DNA of 64,000 nt, taken from positions 3,362 through 67,361 of the forward strand of contig CAAGII010000083.1 of assembly GCA_900769875.1 (NCBI GenBank), read 5' to 3'. Both the position numbers and the translations under genes were made by a program. How positions within the stretch are numbered: position 1 is the first letter of the stretch; each line of letters starts with the position of its first letter. Below the pieces are notes generated by a model that was not told the DNA's origin, did not search any database, and worked only from the letters and a program-made list of their open reading frames with translations. The stretch comes from Clostridia bacterium. GTDB taxonomy: Bacteria; Bacillota; Clostridia; Christensenellales; Aristaeellaceae. Positions 34,008 to 43,092 of the stretch are shown one piece after another.

Positions 34008-34640
34008 ATGCGTATCGCGCTCATCAACGAAAACTCCCAGGCCGCGAAGAACGGCATGATTGAGGCCTCCCTGAAGAAGGTTGTCGAGCCCATGGGGCAC
34101 GAGGTGGTCAACTACGGCATGTATACCGCAGACGACGAGTGCCAGCTGACATACGTCAAGTGCGGCCTGCTCGCCGCGATCCTGCTGGGCACGGGCGCGG
34201 CCGACTATGTGGTGACCGGCTGCGGCACAGGCGAGGGCGCGATGCTGGCGTGCAACGCGTTCCCCGGCGTTTTGTGCGGACACATCTGCGATCCGTCCGA
34301 CGGCTACATGTTCGCCCAGATCAACGATGGCAACTGCGTGGCGCTCCCCTACGCGAAGGATTTCGGCTGGGGCGCGGAGCTGAAGCTGGAGATGATCTTC
34401 CAGCAGCTCTTCGGCTACGGCCACGGCCAGGGCTATCCGAAGGAGCGCGTGGTGCCCGAGCAGCGCAACAAGAAGATTCTTGACGGCGTGAAGGCGATCA
34501 CCCATCGCCCGCTGATGGACATTCTGCGCGACATCGATCAGGACTTCCTGCGCGAGACGGTCTCCGGCGCGCGCTTTGCGGAGCTGTTCTATCCCAACTG
34601 CCGCAACGAGGAGGTCGCCGCCTACCTGCGCGCTCTGTAA
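34008..34640 (+). CDS. RpiB/LacA/LacB-family sugar-phosphate isomerase
   Basis: 210 residues, longer than classical RpiB (about 150). The start MRIALINENSQAAKN and the catalytic loop VTGCGTGEGAMLACN correspond to the family, which isomerises ribose-5-P/ribulose-5-P or galactose-6-P/tagatose-6-P. The C-terminal 60 residues include KKILDGVKAITHRPL, a helical extension typical of the long subgroup. The exact sugar is unknown. AAAGGA lies nine bases before the ATG. Confidence 0.85.
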   Translation: MRIALINENSQAAKNGMIEASLKKVVEPMGHEVVNYGMYTADDECQLTYVKCGLLAAILLGTGAADYVVTGCGTGEGAMLACNAFPGVLCGHICDPSDGYMFAQINDGNCVALPYAKDFGWGAELKLEMIFQQLFGYGHGQGYPKERVVPEQRNKKILDGVKAITHRPLMDILRDIDQDFLRETVSGARFAELFYPNCRNEEVAAYLRAL

Positions 34641-34667
34641 GCGCATTGCAACAAAATTGAAATGCGA

Positions 34668-34696
34668 TTGCATGCCGCCGGAAGTTGTGCTACAAT
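34668..34696 (+). promoter_or_regulatory. Promoter
   Basis: TTGCAT, 17 bases, TACAAT, 84 bases before the PG-binding protein gene. Confidence 0.6.
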
Positions 34697-34780
34697 ACCG
34701 GTAGAACCCGCGCGCATCCTGCGCTGACGATATGCTCCCGGCGCGCCCCTCCCGGGCGCTGGACGGAAAGGAGACCGACC

Positions 34781-35767
34781 ATGGATTTTCTCAACCTGCT
34801 GCTGCTGTACCTGTCCATGACCTTTGCCATGGGCGTGCAGGAAGCGCCTGCGCCCGGCGTCGCGCCGGAGCCGACCTCGCTTCCCGTGACCGTGATGGCG
34901 CAGCAGGGCGTCATGCCCAGCGCGGAGACGGACATCCCGGTCACCGCGACCCCCGTGCCGACACAGACGCCCGTGCCGCAGCCGACCCTCACGCCCAACG
35001 CCTCCTACGGCAAGCTGGAATACGGCATGAAGGGCACGCAGGTGAAGCGGCTGCAGGAGCGGCTTATCGAGCTGGGCTATCTGCCCGCGGGCACGGCGGA
35101 CGGCGCGTACGGCTATCAGACGCTCAACGCCGTGCGTGACTTCCAGAAGGCCAACGGGCTTTCCGCCGACGGCGTCGCGGGCCGTGCCACGCTGACCCAC
35201 CTGTACGAGAACGCCCGCGCGGTCTATGGCAAGCTGGCAAAAACGCCCACGCCCGCGCCCGCGACCCCCGCGCCCGGGCAAACCCAGGCGCCCTATAACC
35301 CCATGGACGCGTGGACGGGCGCCGGCGCGTCGCAGATCCTGCTCAACGGGCAGTCGCTGGCGGTGGTGCGCACAAGCGGCGGCGTGAACACGCTCAACCG
35401 CCCGCAGGTGTGGCTGCGCAACGAAAGCGAGCTGATGCTGAACCTTGCGGAGCTTGCGGACGCGGCAGGCTGGCCGATGAAGGCCGAGCGTGACGGCAGC
35501 AGCTGCACGCTCACAGCCGCGGGACGCGAGATTGTGCTGCTGGCGCAGACCAACGTATCGGCGGGCTTCTGCCAGGTGTACGCCGCGACGGTGGACGGCG
35601 CGGACATCGCGCCCGACGCGGGCGAGGTGGTGTACGCCGCCGGAAAGTGGGCCGTCTCCGAGGCCTTCCTCGTCAAGGCGCTCGGCGCGGAATGCGTGTG
35701 GGAGAGCGAGGAGCATACCCTGCTGCTGCGCGTGCCGGATCGTGCCGGAGCCGCAAGCGGCGACTGA
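34781..35767 (+). CDS. Secreted peptidoglycan-binding protein with a stalk-like C-terminal domain
   Basis: 328 residues. A short hydrophobic N-terminus (FLNLLLLYLSMTFAMG) precedes a Pro/Thr-rich linker. Residues about 77-135 are one PG_binding_1 repeat (LEYGMKGTQVKRLQERL, ending VDFQK-type ADGVAGRATLT). A second Pro/Ala linker follows. The C-terminal 140 residues (ILLNGQSLAVV, WLRNESELMLNLAELADAAGW) resemble the copper-amine-oxidase N-terminal 'stalk' domain seen in many Clostridia surface proteins. AAAGGAGA precedes the ATG. Confidence 0.8.
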   Translation: MDFLNLLLLYLSMTFAMGVQEAPAPGVAPEPTSLPVTVMAQQGVMPSAETDIPVTATPVPTQTPVPQPTLTPNASYGKLEYGMKGTQVKRLQERLIELGYLPAGTADGAYGYQTLNAVRDFQKANGLSADGVAGRATLTHLYENARAVYGKLAKTPTPAPATPAPGQTQAPYNPMDAWTGAGASQILLNGQSLAVVRTSGGVNTLNRPQVWLRNESELMLNLAELADAAGWPMKAERDGSSCTLTAAGREIVLLAQTNVSAGFCQVYAATVDGADIAPDAGEVVYAAGKWAVSEAFLVKALGAECVWESEEHTLLLRVPDRAGAASGD

Positions 35768-35777
35768 GGAGGCGCGC

Positions 35778-36011
35778 ATGGAGGAGATCAGGCTGGGCGA
35801 CGTGGTGCTCACGCGCAAGCCGCATCCCTGCGGCTCGTCGCAGTGGACGGTGACGCGCACCGGCGCGGATATCAAAATCCGCTGCTCCGGCTGCGGCCGC
35901 GTCGTGATGATGGATCGCGAAACCTTTCTCAAGCGCCGGAAAAAGCTGCTTTCGCAGGGGCCTGAGCCGGTGGCTCAGACGCCTAAATCTGACGATTTCG
36001 CAACAATTTGA
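35778..36011 (+). CDS. DUF951 family protein
   Basis: 77 residues. It matches DUF951: LGDVVLTRKPHPCGSSQWTV, GADIKIRCSGCGRVVMMDRETFLKR. Three Cys and the CSGC pair suggest a small zinc-binding protein. The role is unknown; in Bacillus the relative is YyzM, encoded near the origin. GAGGAGG precedes the ATG; the gene starts ten bases after the previous stop. Confidence 0.88.
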   Translation: MEEIRLGDVVLTRKPHPCGSSQWTVTRTGADIKIRCSGCGRVVMMDRETFLKRRKKLLSQGPEPVAQTPKSDDFATI

Positions 36012-36034
36012 TTGCGATTTGTTACAATAGCGCC

Positions 36035-36063
36035 TTGCGCGTGCTGTTCCGCTGTGCTATAAT
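36035..36063 (+). promoter_or_regulatory. Promoter
   Basis: TTGCGC, 17 bases, TATAAT, 77 bases before the next gene. Confidence 0.65.
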
Positions 36064-36140
36064 ACAGTCGGATCATTCTGCGCAAGGCGCTTTTTTCCGT
36101 ATGATGGACGATCCCAACGCGAAAGGGCCGGTGAAACAAA

Positions 36141-37658
36141 ATGCGAAAATTCCCGCTTGCTGTGGCGATGCTTGTGTTCCTCCTGTGCGGAGCCGTCGCT
36201 CTGGCGGATCAGATGACCTTTGACGACATTCATGCGACCTGCACCATCCCCGACGATTATATCGTGCTGACGCGGCAGAACCTTTCGGTGCACCCCGAGT
36301 GGCTGGCCAGCCACGATACCACCGAGGAGGATATGCTCAGCGACTGGGACGCGCGCGGCGTGCTGACCCAGGCGTGGACCCCCGCAAGCGACGTGTGCAT
36401 TGAAATCACCGCCGTGAAGGACGAGCGCGCCCAGCAGTATTACGACATCAACGAGCAGGATGAGGACGCGCGTCGCGTGTTCCGCCAGAGCCATACCTCC
36501 GGCGCGTACTACGGCAGCGAGTACCGCTACGAATCCGCCGAGTGGAAAAAGACCAACCAGTACGGCCGCTTCCTTGCGCTCAAGTACACCCGATCCGTGG
36601 ACGGCGACACCGTACGCGGCTATCAGCGGCGCACGGTGCGCAACGGCTACACCATCACGCTGGATTATCAGGTGTTCGGGCGCGCGCTGAAAAACGCCGA
36701 TCTCACCGCGATTGACGGCGTCCTCAAAACCTGGCGCTTCACCCAGGTGCTGCCCAAGCCCGCCGACGTGGTGAGCAAGGTGGTCATCACCGCCATGCCG
36801 CCCGCCGAAACCAACACCGCCACCTTCACCGTGACCGGCAAGGGCGAGGCGGGTCTGCACCTCACCGGCGTTTTGATGCGCATGTCCTCCAACGACCGCG
36901 TGCTGGTGGAAACCACCATCGGCAAGGACGGTAAAATCAAGCTGCCCGTGACGCTGCCCAGCGAGGGCGTGTGGCTCATGTCCTGCACGGTGGACAACGC
37001 CGGTACCGTGACCGAGGAGCTGGTGTTCAACACCACCACCTACCAGAAAAACCTCCTCGCCGTCACCTTCGACCAGCCCCTGCCCACCGTCCTGACGGAG
37101 GATAAGCTGGTCATCAGCGGCAAAACCCTGCCGAACACCACCGTGCAGTGCCTGGTCGAGGGCGTGTTCAACAAGTCGGTCAAGACGGGCAACGCGGGCA
37201 CGTTCAAGTTCACCATCGACACTTCCGCCGAGGGCGATTACAACATCGCGCTCGTCTTTCAGAAAAAGAACCTGAACAGCCGCCGCTTCACCTCCGTGGC
37301 CAACCGCACCTTCACCGAGGAGGATATCCGCGCCCACGCCCGTGCGCAGGCGGTCAAGCCCTCCTACGCCACGCTGGTGGAAAAAATCAAGAGCTACAGC
37401 GGCAAAACGCTGCACTACAACCTCTACATTACCGATATCCTCAAAAGCGGCGACGAGTGGGTGATCTTCACCGCGCTGTCCTCCACCAAGACCGGGTACA
37501 AGAACACGCTGATTGTGACGTGCGATCAGGAGCCCGGCGTGTCCATCGGCAGCCAGCACGAGGCCTACGGCGTGTGCGAGGGTACTTATCTGGTGGATGA
37601 TCCCGACGGCGGCGAAAAGTACTATCCCTGTATGCGGCTGCTGTTCTTTGACAACTGA
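36141..37658 (+). CDS. Large secreted protein with Ig-like repeats, unknown function
   Basis: 505 residues with a signal peptide (LAVAMLVFLLCGAVALAD). The first 200 residues form an alpha/beta domain (IPDDYIVLTRQNLS, TRSVDGDTVRGYQ) resembling secreted lipid- or protein-binding domains of Clostridia, though I cannot name it. Two Ig-like units follow (about 215-300 and 305-395; each has a TNTATFTVTGKGEAG or LVISGKTLPN strand). The last 110 residues form another domain. The ribosome site (GGTGA) is weak. Confidence 0.7.
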   Translation: MRKFPLAVAMLVFLLCGAVALADQMTFDDIHATCTIPDDYIVLTRQNLSVHPEWLASHDTTEEDMLSDWDARGVLTQAWTPASDVCIEITAVKDERAQQYYDINEQDEDARRVFRQSHTSGAYYGSEYRYESAEWKKTNQYGRFLALKYTRSVDGDTVRGYQRRTVRNGYTITLDYQVFGRALKNADLTAIDGVLKTWRFTQVLPKPADVVSKVVITAMPPAETNTATFTVTGKGEAGLHLTGVLMRMSSNDRVLVETTIGKDGKIKLPVTLPSEGVWLMSCTVDNAGTVTEELVFNTTTYQKNLLAVTFDQPLPTVLTEDKLVISGKTLPNTTVQCLVEGVFNKSVKTGNAGTFKFTIDTSAEGDYNIALVFQKKNLNSRRFTSVANRTFTEEDIRAHARAQAVKPSYATLVEKIKSYSGKTLHYNLYITDILKSGDEWVIFTALSSTKTGYKNTLIVTCDQEPGVSIGSQHEAYGVCEGTYLVDDPDGGEKYYPCMRLLFFDN

Positions 37659-37693
37659 CGCGCCGGGCATGATGCGTGCCCCGCGGACGCACA

Positions 37694-37735
37694 GAAAAAG
37701 CCTCTTCGCGGTTTGATGCTGCGAAGAGGCTTTTC
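37694..37735. terminator. Bidirectional terminator
   Basis: Stem AAAAGCCTCTTCGC / GCGAAGAGGCTTTT with an 11-base loop; T4 on both strands. It separates convergent genes. Confidence 0.85.
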
Positions 37736-37745
37736 GGTTGCGCGC

Positions 37746-38525
37746 TTATTCCTCCGCGCCGAGCATCCACGGAATGAAGCGCGCGATCTGCTCGTCCCAG
37801 AAGCCCCACTCGTGGGTCGCGCCGGGCTTTTCCGCGTGCGTCACATCCCAGCCAAGCGCCCGGGCCGCGGGCACGAATTTTTGATGCTGGTGGTAGAGGA
37901 AATCCGCCGTGCCGCAGGAGACGTACAGGCGCGGACGGCGGGGGCACGCGGCGTTTTTCTCAAGCAGATGGAACAGGTCGTTGTCCGAGCCCGCGATCCC
38001 CTCGACGTCGCCGAAAATGCGGCGCATGTTCGCAAGGCTTTCGGCGTTGCGGTGTCCCATGTCCGCGATGTCCACCGCGCCGGAAAAGCTGCCCGCGGCC
38101 GCGAAACGCTCCGGATGCGTCAGCGCCAGCTTCAGCGCGCCGTAGCCGCCCATCGACAGCCCCGCGACATAGGTGTCCTCCGCGCGGGCGGACAGGCGGA
38201 AGAAGCGGTGCATGATTTCCGGCAGCTCCTCGCTGACGTAGTCCCAGTACCGCTCGCCGAAGGCCTCGTTGGTGTAAAAGGAATGGTTGACCGCCGGCAT
38301 GATGACCGCCAGCTCATGCGCGGCGGCGTAGCGCTCCACCGAGGTGCGCCGCATCCAGATGCTGTGGTCGTCGCTGTAGCCGTGGAGAAGGTAGAGCACC
38401 TTTGGCAGCGCGTCGCCGCCCTTTGCCTCCACGCCGATGCCCATGCTGCGCTCCGGCAGGATCACGTTGACGGTGGACGCGACCTCCAGCGCCTTAGAAA
38501 AGAACTGTACCTGCAAAAAAGCCAT
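37746..38525 (-). CDS. Esterase D/FGH-like alpha/beta hydrolase
   Basis: 259 residues. A serine esterase of the putative-esterase (PF00756) group: LYLLHGYSDDHSIW for the oxyanion hole, nucleophile Ser in AGLSMGGYGALK, late His in PGATHEWGFWDEQ. No signal peptide. Close relatives are acetyl-xylan or feruloyl esterases and S-formylglutathione hydrolases; an acetylesterase role would fit with the arabinofuranosidase at 31 kb but is inference. GGGAGGGG precedes the ATG. Confidence 0.88.
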   Translation of the reverse strand: MAFLQVQFFSKALEVASTVNVILPERSMGIGVEAKGGDALPKVLYLLHGYSDDHSIWMRRTSVERYAAAHELAVIMPAVNHSFYTNEAFGERYWDYVSEELPEIMHRFFRLSARAEDTYVAGLSMGGYGALKLALTHPERFAAAGSFSGAVDIADMGHRNAESLANMRRIFGDVEGIAGSDNDLFHLLEKNAACPRRPRLYVSCGTADFLYHQHQKFVPAARALGWDVTHAEKPGATHEWGFWDEQIARFIPWMLGAEE

Positions 38526-38570
38526 GCCTGACCCCTCCCTGCTTTGAACGATGCGCTCGTCTTTAGGATC

Positions 38571-38598
38571 ATTATAGCATCGCCCGGGGAGGTGTCAA
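38571..38598 (-). promoter_or_regulatory. Promoter of the esterase gene
   Basis: On the minus strand TTGACA, 16 bases, TATAAT. Confidence 0.75.
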
Positions 38599-38626
38599 GC
38601 GAAAGTAAAAAAACCTCCGCTGCATC

Positions 38627-38656
38627 TTGACATCGCCATGCCGCCGGTGCTATCAT
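38627..38656 (+). promoter_or_regulatory. Promoter of the SH3/DUF6273 gene
   Basis: TTGACA, 18 bases, TATCAT, 57 bases before the ATG. Confidence 0.65.
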
Positions 38657-38712
38657 CAATGATGGATGTTTATGCATATGCTTCGCATGAACACAAACAA
38701 AGGAGGCCCGCT

Positions 38713-40692
38713 ATGAAGCGCTTTACCCGGTTTTTCAGCGCGCTGCTGATTTGTACTTGTCTTGTGCTGCCCACGCTCTGCGCCGCCGAAATCTCGGTGG
38801 TTGCCAGCTGCGAGCAGCAGGGGCATCCGATGGCGATCACCCATGTCGCGTGGCATAAGGAGACCCCTGTGGATGCGCAGCTGCATCAGGTGGAGCGCGC
38901 CATCACGGGCACCTGCGCCTGCGGCAAGGTGGAATATAAGGAAGAAAAAATTCAGATCTTCAACGAGGTGCATACCCTGATTAACGGCGTGTGCCGCCTG
39001 TGCGGCTACGGCGTGCCCGTCTCCGCGACCAAGGCGCCCGCCTCCGAGACCAAGGCGCCCGCTGCCGCGACCACCGCGTCCGCTGCCGCGACCACCGCGT
39101 CCGCCGCGAACGCGACGCCCGCCCCCACCGCGACGCCCGCCCCCGCACAGGTGACGCCCAGCGCCACCGTGTGCGTGAAGCCCATCAAGAACGCCAATGA
39201 CGCCAACGAGGTGGGTACCGCCAACATCGGCCACTACGCGGTGATCAACTCCAGTTGCAACATCCGCAAGGACGCGAGCGCCGCGTCGGAGCGCATCGGC
39301 GGCGCGGATGCGGGCGACCGCTTTGTGATTACCGGCTACAAGATCAACGGCACTGCCAACCTGTGGTACGAGATCATGTTCGGGGAGCGCAAGGGCTATG
39401 TGTCCTCCGGGCTTGTGACGGTGGAGGCGGCCGAGGCCGCGCCCGCGCAGGATGCGCCCGCGCAGGAGGCGGAGGCGACCGAAGCGCCCGGCGCGAATGC
39501 GGCGGTGGAGCTTTCCTCCGGCACGCTGGTGGGCCGCTATGTGACCTTCGGCCACTATGAGCAGGACGGCAACGCCGCCAACGGCGTGGAGCCGATTCTC
39601 TGGCAGGTGCTGGATGTGAACGCCGCGCGCGGGCAGCTGCTGCTGTGCGCCGTGGACGCGCTGGAGGTGCTGCCCTTTGACGAGTACGGCAGCGCCGTCT
39701 GGGCCGGGTCCACGCTGCGCCGCTATCTGAACCAGGATTTCTGCGCCGCTGCCTTCACGGCGGAGGAGCAGGCGCAGCTTGTGCTTGCGTATGTGGACGC
39801 GCCCTTCTACAGCAATCGCTATGCCGACAGCGAGCGCGATCTGGTGTTCGTGCCCTCGCAGGCCGATCTGGCGCTGATGAAGGCGATCACCGTGTCCGCC
39901 TATGACACGGAGGGCGTGTACGCCGCCTTCGCCTCCTGCGTGCCGAGCCATGCCGCCGCGCTCAGGCTGGGCGACAGCGACGTGTGCGCGTGGTGGCTGC
40001 GCGACGCGACGGACAGCGGCCGCGTGAGCCTGATGAGCGAGGATGGTGAGGTGACCGCCGGTCGCGCGTCCGCGCTGCTGGCCGTGCGCCCCGCCGTGTG
40101 GGTGAACGCCTACGCGCAGGAGCTGGCGTTCGTCAACGCGCCCGCGCAGACCTCCGACCTAAGCAGCGAGTACACCATGGGCGCGAAGCTCCTCTTCGGT
40201 CATGACGGGGAAGGCAACGCCCTGGCCTGGACGATCATGAGCGTGGACAACGAGAGCGGCAGCATGCTGGTGATGGCGGATTACACCGTTGCCGAAATGC
40301 CCCTGAACGCTACCCCCGCCGAGTGGAACGATACCGAGCTGCGCGCATGGCTGAACGGCGAGTTCATGGCTGGCGCGTTCACCGACGGCGAGCTGCGCGT
40401 GCTGATGCCCATGGACGTAAGCGGCCTGAACGACTATGTGACCTGCCCGAGCCTGAGCGAGCTTGACCGCTATGCCGGCGCGTGGTTTGTGCAGGGCGCT
40501 GCGGACTGGAAGACCCGCGCCGCGCAGCTGCGCGACCCGATGCATGAGTCCTACTGGCTGCGCGATGTGACGCAAAGCGGCGCCGCGCTCTACGACGGCT
40601 GGGAAATGACCGTGACGCAGGATGCGGCGAGGAGCGCCGGCGTGCGTCCCGTGGTGTGCCTTGACGTGGCCGAGCTGATGCAGCTGAATTGA
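38713..40692 (+). CDS. Secreted SH3-domain protein with two DUF6273 domains
   Basis: 659 residues with a signal peptide (LLICTCLVLPTLCAA). Residues 25-95 carry paired Cys (GTCACGK, CRLCGYG). A low-complexity Ala/Thr/Pro linker covers about 97-145. An SH3b domain (YAVINSSCNIRKDASAASERIGG, ending KGYVSSGLV) covers about 170-235. Two DUF6273 domains follow, each with GHYEQDG or GHDGEGN, a W-x-V/I-L-type strand and LRxWLN/LRRYLN-F. DUF6273 is a domain of unknown function frequent in gut Clostridia. AAAGGAGG precedes the ATG. Confidence 0.82.
   Translation: MKRFTRFFSALLICTCLVLPTLCAAEISVVASCEQQGHPMAITHVAWHKETPVDAQLHQVERAITGTCACGKVEYKEEKIQIFNEVHTLINGVCRLCGYGVPVSATKAPASETKAPAAATTASAAATTASAANATPAPTATPAPAQVTPSATVCVKPIKNANDANEVGTANIGHYAVINSSCNIRKDASAASERIGGADAGDRFVITGYKINGTANLWYEIMFGERKGYVSSGLVTVEAAEAAPAQDAPAQEAEATEAPGANAAVELSSGTLVGRYVTFGHYEQDGNAANGVEPILWQVLDVNAARGQLLLCAVDALEVLPFDEYGSAVWAGSTLRRYLNQDFCAAAFTAEEQAQLVLAYVDAPFYSNRYADSERDLVFVPSQADLALMKAITVSAYDTEGVYAAFASCVPSHAAALRLGDSDVCAWWLRDATDSGRVSLMSEDGEVTAGRASALLAVRPAVWVNAYAQELAFVNAPAQTSDLSSEYTMGAKLLFGHDGEGNALAWTIMSVDNESGSMLVMADYTVAEMPLNATPAEWNDTELRAWLNGEFMAGAFTDGELRVLMPMDVSGLNDYVTCPSLSELDRYAGAWFVQGAADWKTRAAQLRDPMHESYWLRDVTQSGAALYDGWEMTVTQDAARSAGVRPVVCLDVAELMQLN
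39061..39102 (+). repeat. Two perfect 21-base tandem repeats in a linker
   Basis: A 21-base unit coding for AAATTAS is repeated exactly; degenerate ETKAP copies precede it. It lies in the flexible linker of the SH3/DUF6273 protein. Confidence 0.85.
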
Positions 40693-40748
40693 CGCGCTGC
40701 GTCCGGCAGGCGGTTGGTTGTATGTTTCCTGTCTTTTTTGCAAGAATT

Positions 40749-40788
40749 TGCATGATGACTTGCAAAATTCATGCAGATTCGCTATAAT
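40749..40788 (+). promoter_or_regulatory. rpiR promoter with inverted-repeat operator candidate
   Basis: TTGCAA (40760-40765), 17 bases, TATAAT (40783-40788). An inverted repeat TGCATGA / TCATGCA (40749-40755 with 40769-40775) surrounds the -35, a plausible site for autoregulation by the RpiR-family product. Confidence 0.6.
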
Positions 40789-40928
40789 AGACATGTCGGG
40801 TATCCGGCGGGAAGGTGCGCCTTCCCGCTTTCTTATGCTTTGGGCGCGCGCCGCGCTGCGCGGCTGCGGGGATTATCCGCCGTCCGGGCGCGCAAAACGC
40901 AGGACGGCATTCATCGGGGGGACAGACC

Positions 40929-41804
40929 ATGCAGGATATGCAGGACATGATCGACCGGCTCAATCAGTCGGGCAAGCGGCTGAGCAAGGGTCAGCGGCGG
41001 ATTGTGGAATACATTGTCGAGCATTATGACAAGGCCGTGTTTATGACCGCGAGCCGCCTTGGCGAAAGCGTGGGCGTGAGCGAATCGACGGTGGTGCGCT
41101 TCGCCTCCGCGCTGGGGTACGAGGGCTATCCCCAGCTGCAGCGCGCGCTGCAGGAGCTGGTGAGCCATCGCCTCACGCCCAACCAGCGCGTGGAAATGAG
41201 CGAGGATATTGATCCCAACGCCGTGCTGGGCACGGTGCTCAAGAGCGATATGCAGAACCTTCGCGCCACGCTGGAAAGCATGGACAACGAGGTGTTCGAG
41301 GACGTGGTGCAGCGCATGCTGGGCGCCAAATCGCTCTATGTGATGGGTCTGCGCTCCGCGGCGCCGCTGGCGCAGTTCATGTGCTATTATCTCAACTATA
41401 TTTTCCCGGTGGTGCATCTGGTGTCCTCCGGCACGACGGACGTGTTTGACGAAATCTCCAAGGTCGAGCCGGGCGATGTGCTCATCGGCATCAGCTTCCC
41501 GCGCTACTCCACGCGCACGCTGGAGGCCATGCGCTACGCCAAGCGGCGCGGCGCGCAGGTGGTGTCCATCACCGACGGGCCGATGTCCCCGCTGACCGAG
41601 GCGTCGGACGCGACGCTCTGCGCGCATACGGACATGGCGTCGTTTGTGGATTCCCTCGCCGCGCCGCTGAGCCTCATCAACGCGCTGCTGGTGTCGCTGG
41701 GGCTCAAGCGCAAGGACGCGCTGCGCGAGCATTTCAAGCAGCTGGAGGCGCTGTGGGATACCTACGAGGTCTATCTGGAGGAGGGTCACCGCCGTGGCAG
41801 CTGA
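40929..41804 (+). CDS. MurR/RpiR-family transcriptional regulator
   Basis: 291 residues. An N-terminal RpiR helix-turn-helix (LSKGQRRIVEYIVEHYDKAVFMTASRLGESVGVSESTVVRFASALGY) precedes a SIS sugar-phosphate-binding domain (LYVMGLRSAAPLA, GDVLIGISFPRYSTRTLEAMRYAKRRGAQVVSITD). Such regulators respond to phosphosugars. The ATG follows GGGGGGA at eight bases. It overlaps the flavoprotein gene by 11 bases, so the two are coupled; no sugar genes are adjacent. Confidence 0.92.
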   Translation: MQDMQDMIDRLNQSGKRLSKGQRRIVEYIVEHYDKAVFMTASRLGESVGVSESTVVRFASALGYEGYPQLQRALQELVSHRLTPNQRVEMSEDIDPNAVLGTVLKSDMQNLRATLESMDNEVFEDVVQRMLGAKSLYVMGLRSAAPLAQFMCYYLNYIFPVVHLVSSGTTDVFDEISKVEPGDVLIGISFPRYSTRTLEAMRYAKRRGAQVVSITDGPMSPLTEASDATLCAHTDMASFVDSLAAPLSLINALLVSLGLKRKDALREHFKQLEALWDTYEVYLEEGHRRGS

Positions 41805-43044
41805 GCGCGTGGTGGTCATCGGCGGCGGCGCGGCGGGCATGATGGCCGCGCTCCATGCCGCGCGCGCGGGCGCTCCCGTTACGCTGGTGGAGCGCGGGGA
41901 AAAGCTGGGCAGAAAAATCTACATCACCGGCAAGGGCCGCTGCAATGTGACCAACGACTGCACGCAGGACGAGTTCCTGCGCGAGGTGGCGCGCAATCCG
42001 CGCTTTCTCTACAGCGCGCTGAGCGGCTTTTCGCCGCAGGATATGATGGCGCTGCTGGAGGAAAACGGCTGCCCCGTGACGGTGCAGCGCGGCAGGCGCG
42101 TGTTTCCGTCAAGCGAAAAGGCGAGCGACGTGACCCGCGCGCTGGAGGGCGCGCTGCGCAGAAACGGCGCGGTGCTTCGCTTCGGCGCGCGCGTGGCCGC
42201 GCTTGAAACGGACGCGGGCGCCGTGCGGGGCGTGCGCCTGGAGAGCGGGGAAACGCTTCGCGCCGGCGCCGTGATTGTCGCGACCGGCGGCGTGAGCTAT
42301 CCCGGCACGGGCTCCACGGGCGACGGCTACGCGCTGGCGCGCGCGGCGGGGCATACGGTGATGGCGCCGCGTCCCAGCCTCAGCGCGGTGGAAACTGCCG
42401 AAACCTGGTGCGGACAGATGCAGGGGCTGAGCCTGAAAAACGTGACCATCACCTGCAAAATGGGCAAAAAGCTGCTCTATCAGCAGCTGGGCGAGATGCT
42501 CTTCACGCACTTTGGCGTGTCCGGCCCCATCGTGCTGGAAATGAGCTGCCACCTGCCCGACGACCTTACGCAGGCGCAGGTGACGCTGAACCTCAAGCCC
42601 GGCCTCACGCCCGAGCAGCTGGCGCTGCGGCTTCAGCGCGAGTTTGACGCGTCGCCCCGGCGCATGCTGCGCAGCGTGCTGCCATCGCTCCTGCCCGCGC
42701 GCATGGCGGAGCTGTTTGCGGACCTATGCGGCGTGGACGGCGACAGGGTGTGCGCGCAGGTGACCAAAAGCGAGCGCGAAAGGCTCTGCGCCGTGATGCA
42801 GGCGCTGCCCCTGACGCTGCGCGCGCTTCGCCCCATCGAGGAGGCCATTGTGACGCGCGGCGGCGTGGCGGTGAAGGAAATCGCCCCCGCCACCATGGAA
42901 AGCCGCCTCGTGCGCGGGCTGTACTTCGCGGGCGAGGTGCTGGATGTGGACGCGCACACGGGCGGCTACAACCTGCAAATCGCATGGAGCACGGGCGCGC
43001 TCGCGGGCGCAAGCGCCGCCGCGCAGGTATTGACAGACGCGTGA
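41794..43044 (+). CDS. HI0933-family FAD-binding oxidoreductase
   Basis: 416 residues. The Rossmann fold VVVIGGGAAGMMAALHAARAG binds FAD; ERGEKLGRKIYITGKGRCNVTN and the C-terminal AGEVLDVDAHTGGYNLQIAWSTG are diagnostic of the HI0933/YhiN (BaiN-like) family. Members reduce various compounds; one bile-acid-related example is known. The start is GTG with GAGGAGGG upstream, inside the end of the RpiR gene. Confidence 0.9.
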   Translation: MAAERVVVIGGGAAGMMAALHAARAGAPVTLVERGEKLGRKIYITGKGRCNVTNDCTQDEFLREVARNPRFLYSALSGFSPQDMMALLEENGCPVTVQRGRRVFPSSEKASDVTRALEGALRRNGAVLRFGARVAALETDAGAVRGVRLESGETLRAGAVIVATGGVSYPGTGSTGDGYALARAAGHTVMAPRPSLSAVETAETWCGQMQGLSLKNVTITCKMGKKLLYQQLGEMLFTHFGVSGPIVLEMSCHLPDDLTQAQVTLNLKPGLTPEQLALRLQREFDASPRRMLRSVLPSLLPARMAELFADLCGVDGDRVCAQVTKSERERLCAVMQALPLTLRALRPIEEAIVTRGGVAVKEIAPATMESRLVRGLYFAGEVLDVDAHTGGYNLQIAWSTGALAGASAAAQVLTDA

Positions 43045-43057
43045 AATGCTGTATCAT
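43030..43057 (+). promoter_or_regulatory. Promoter of the exonuclease gene
   Basis: TTGACA, 16 bases, TATCAT. It overlaps the last codons of the flavoprotein gene. Confidence 0.6.
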
Positions 43058-43092
43058 AGAAACCGAACGCAGCAAGGAAGGATCGGCGCAAC

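Noticed and set aside
39000..39140. Short tandem repeats that might be a regulatory or CRISPR-like array
   Set aside because: They are in frame, code for an Ala/Thr/Pro linker and have no spacers.
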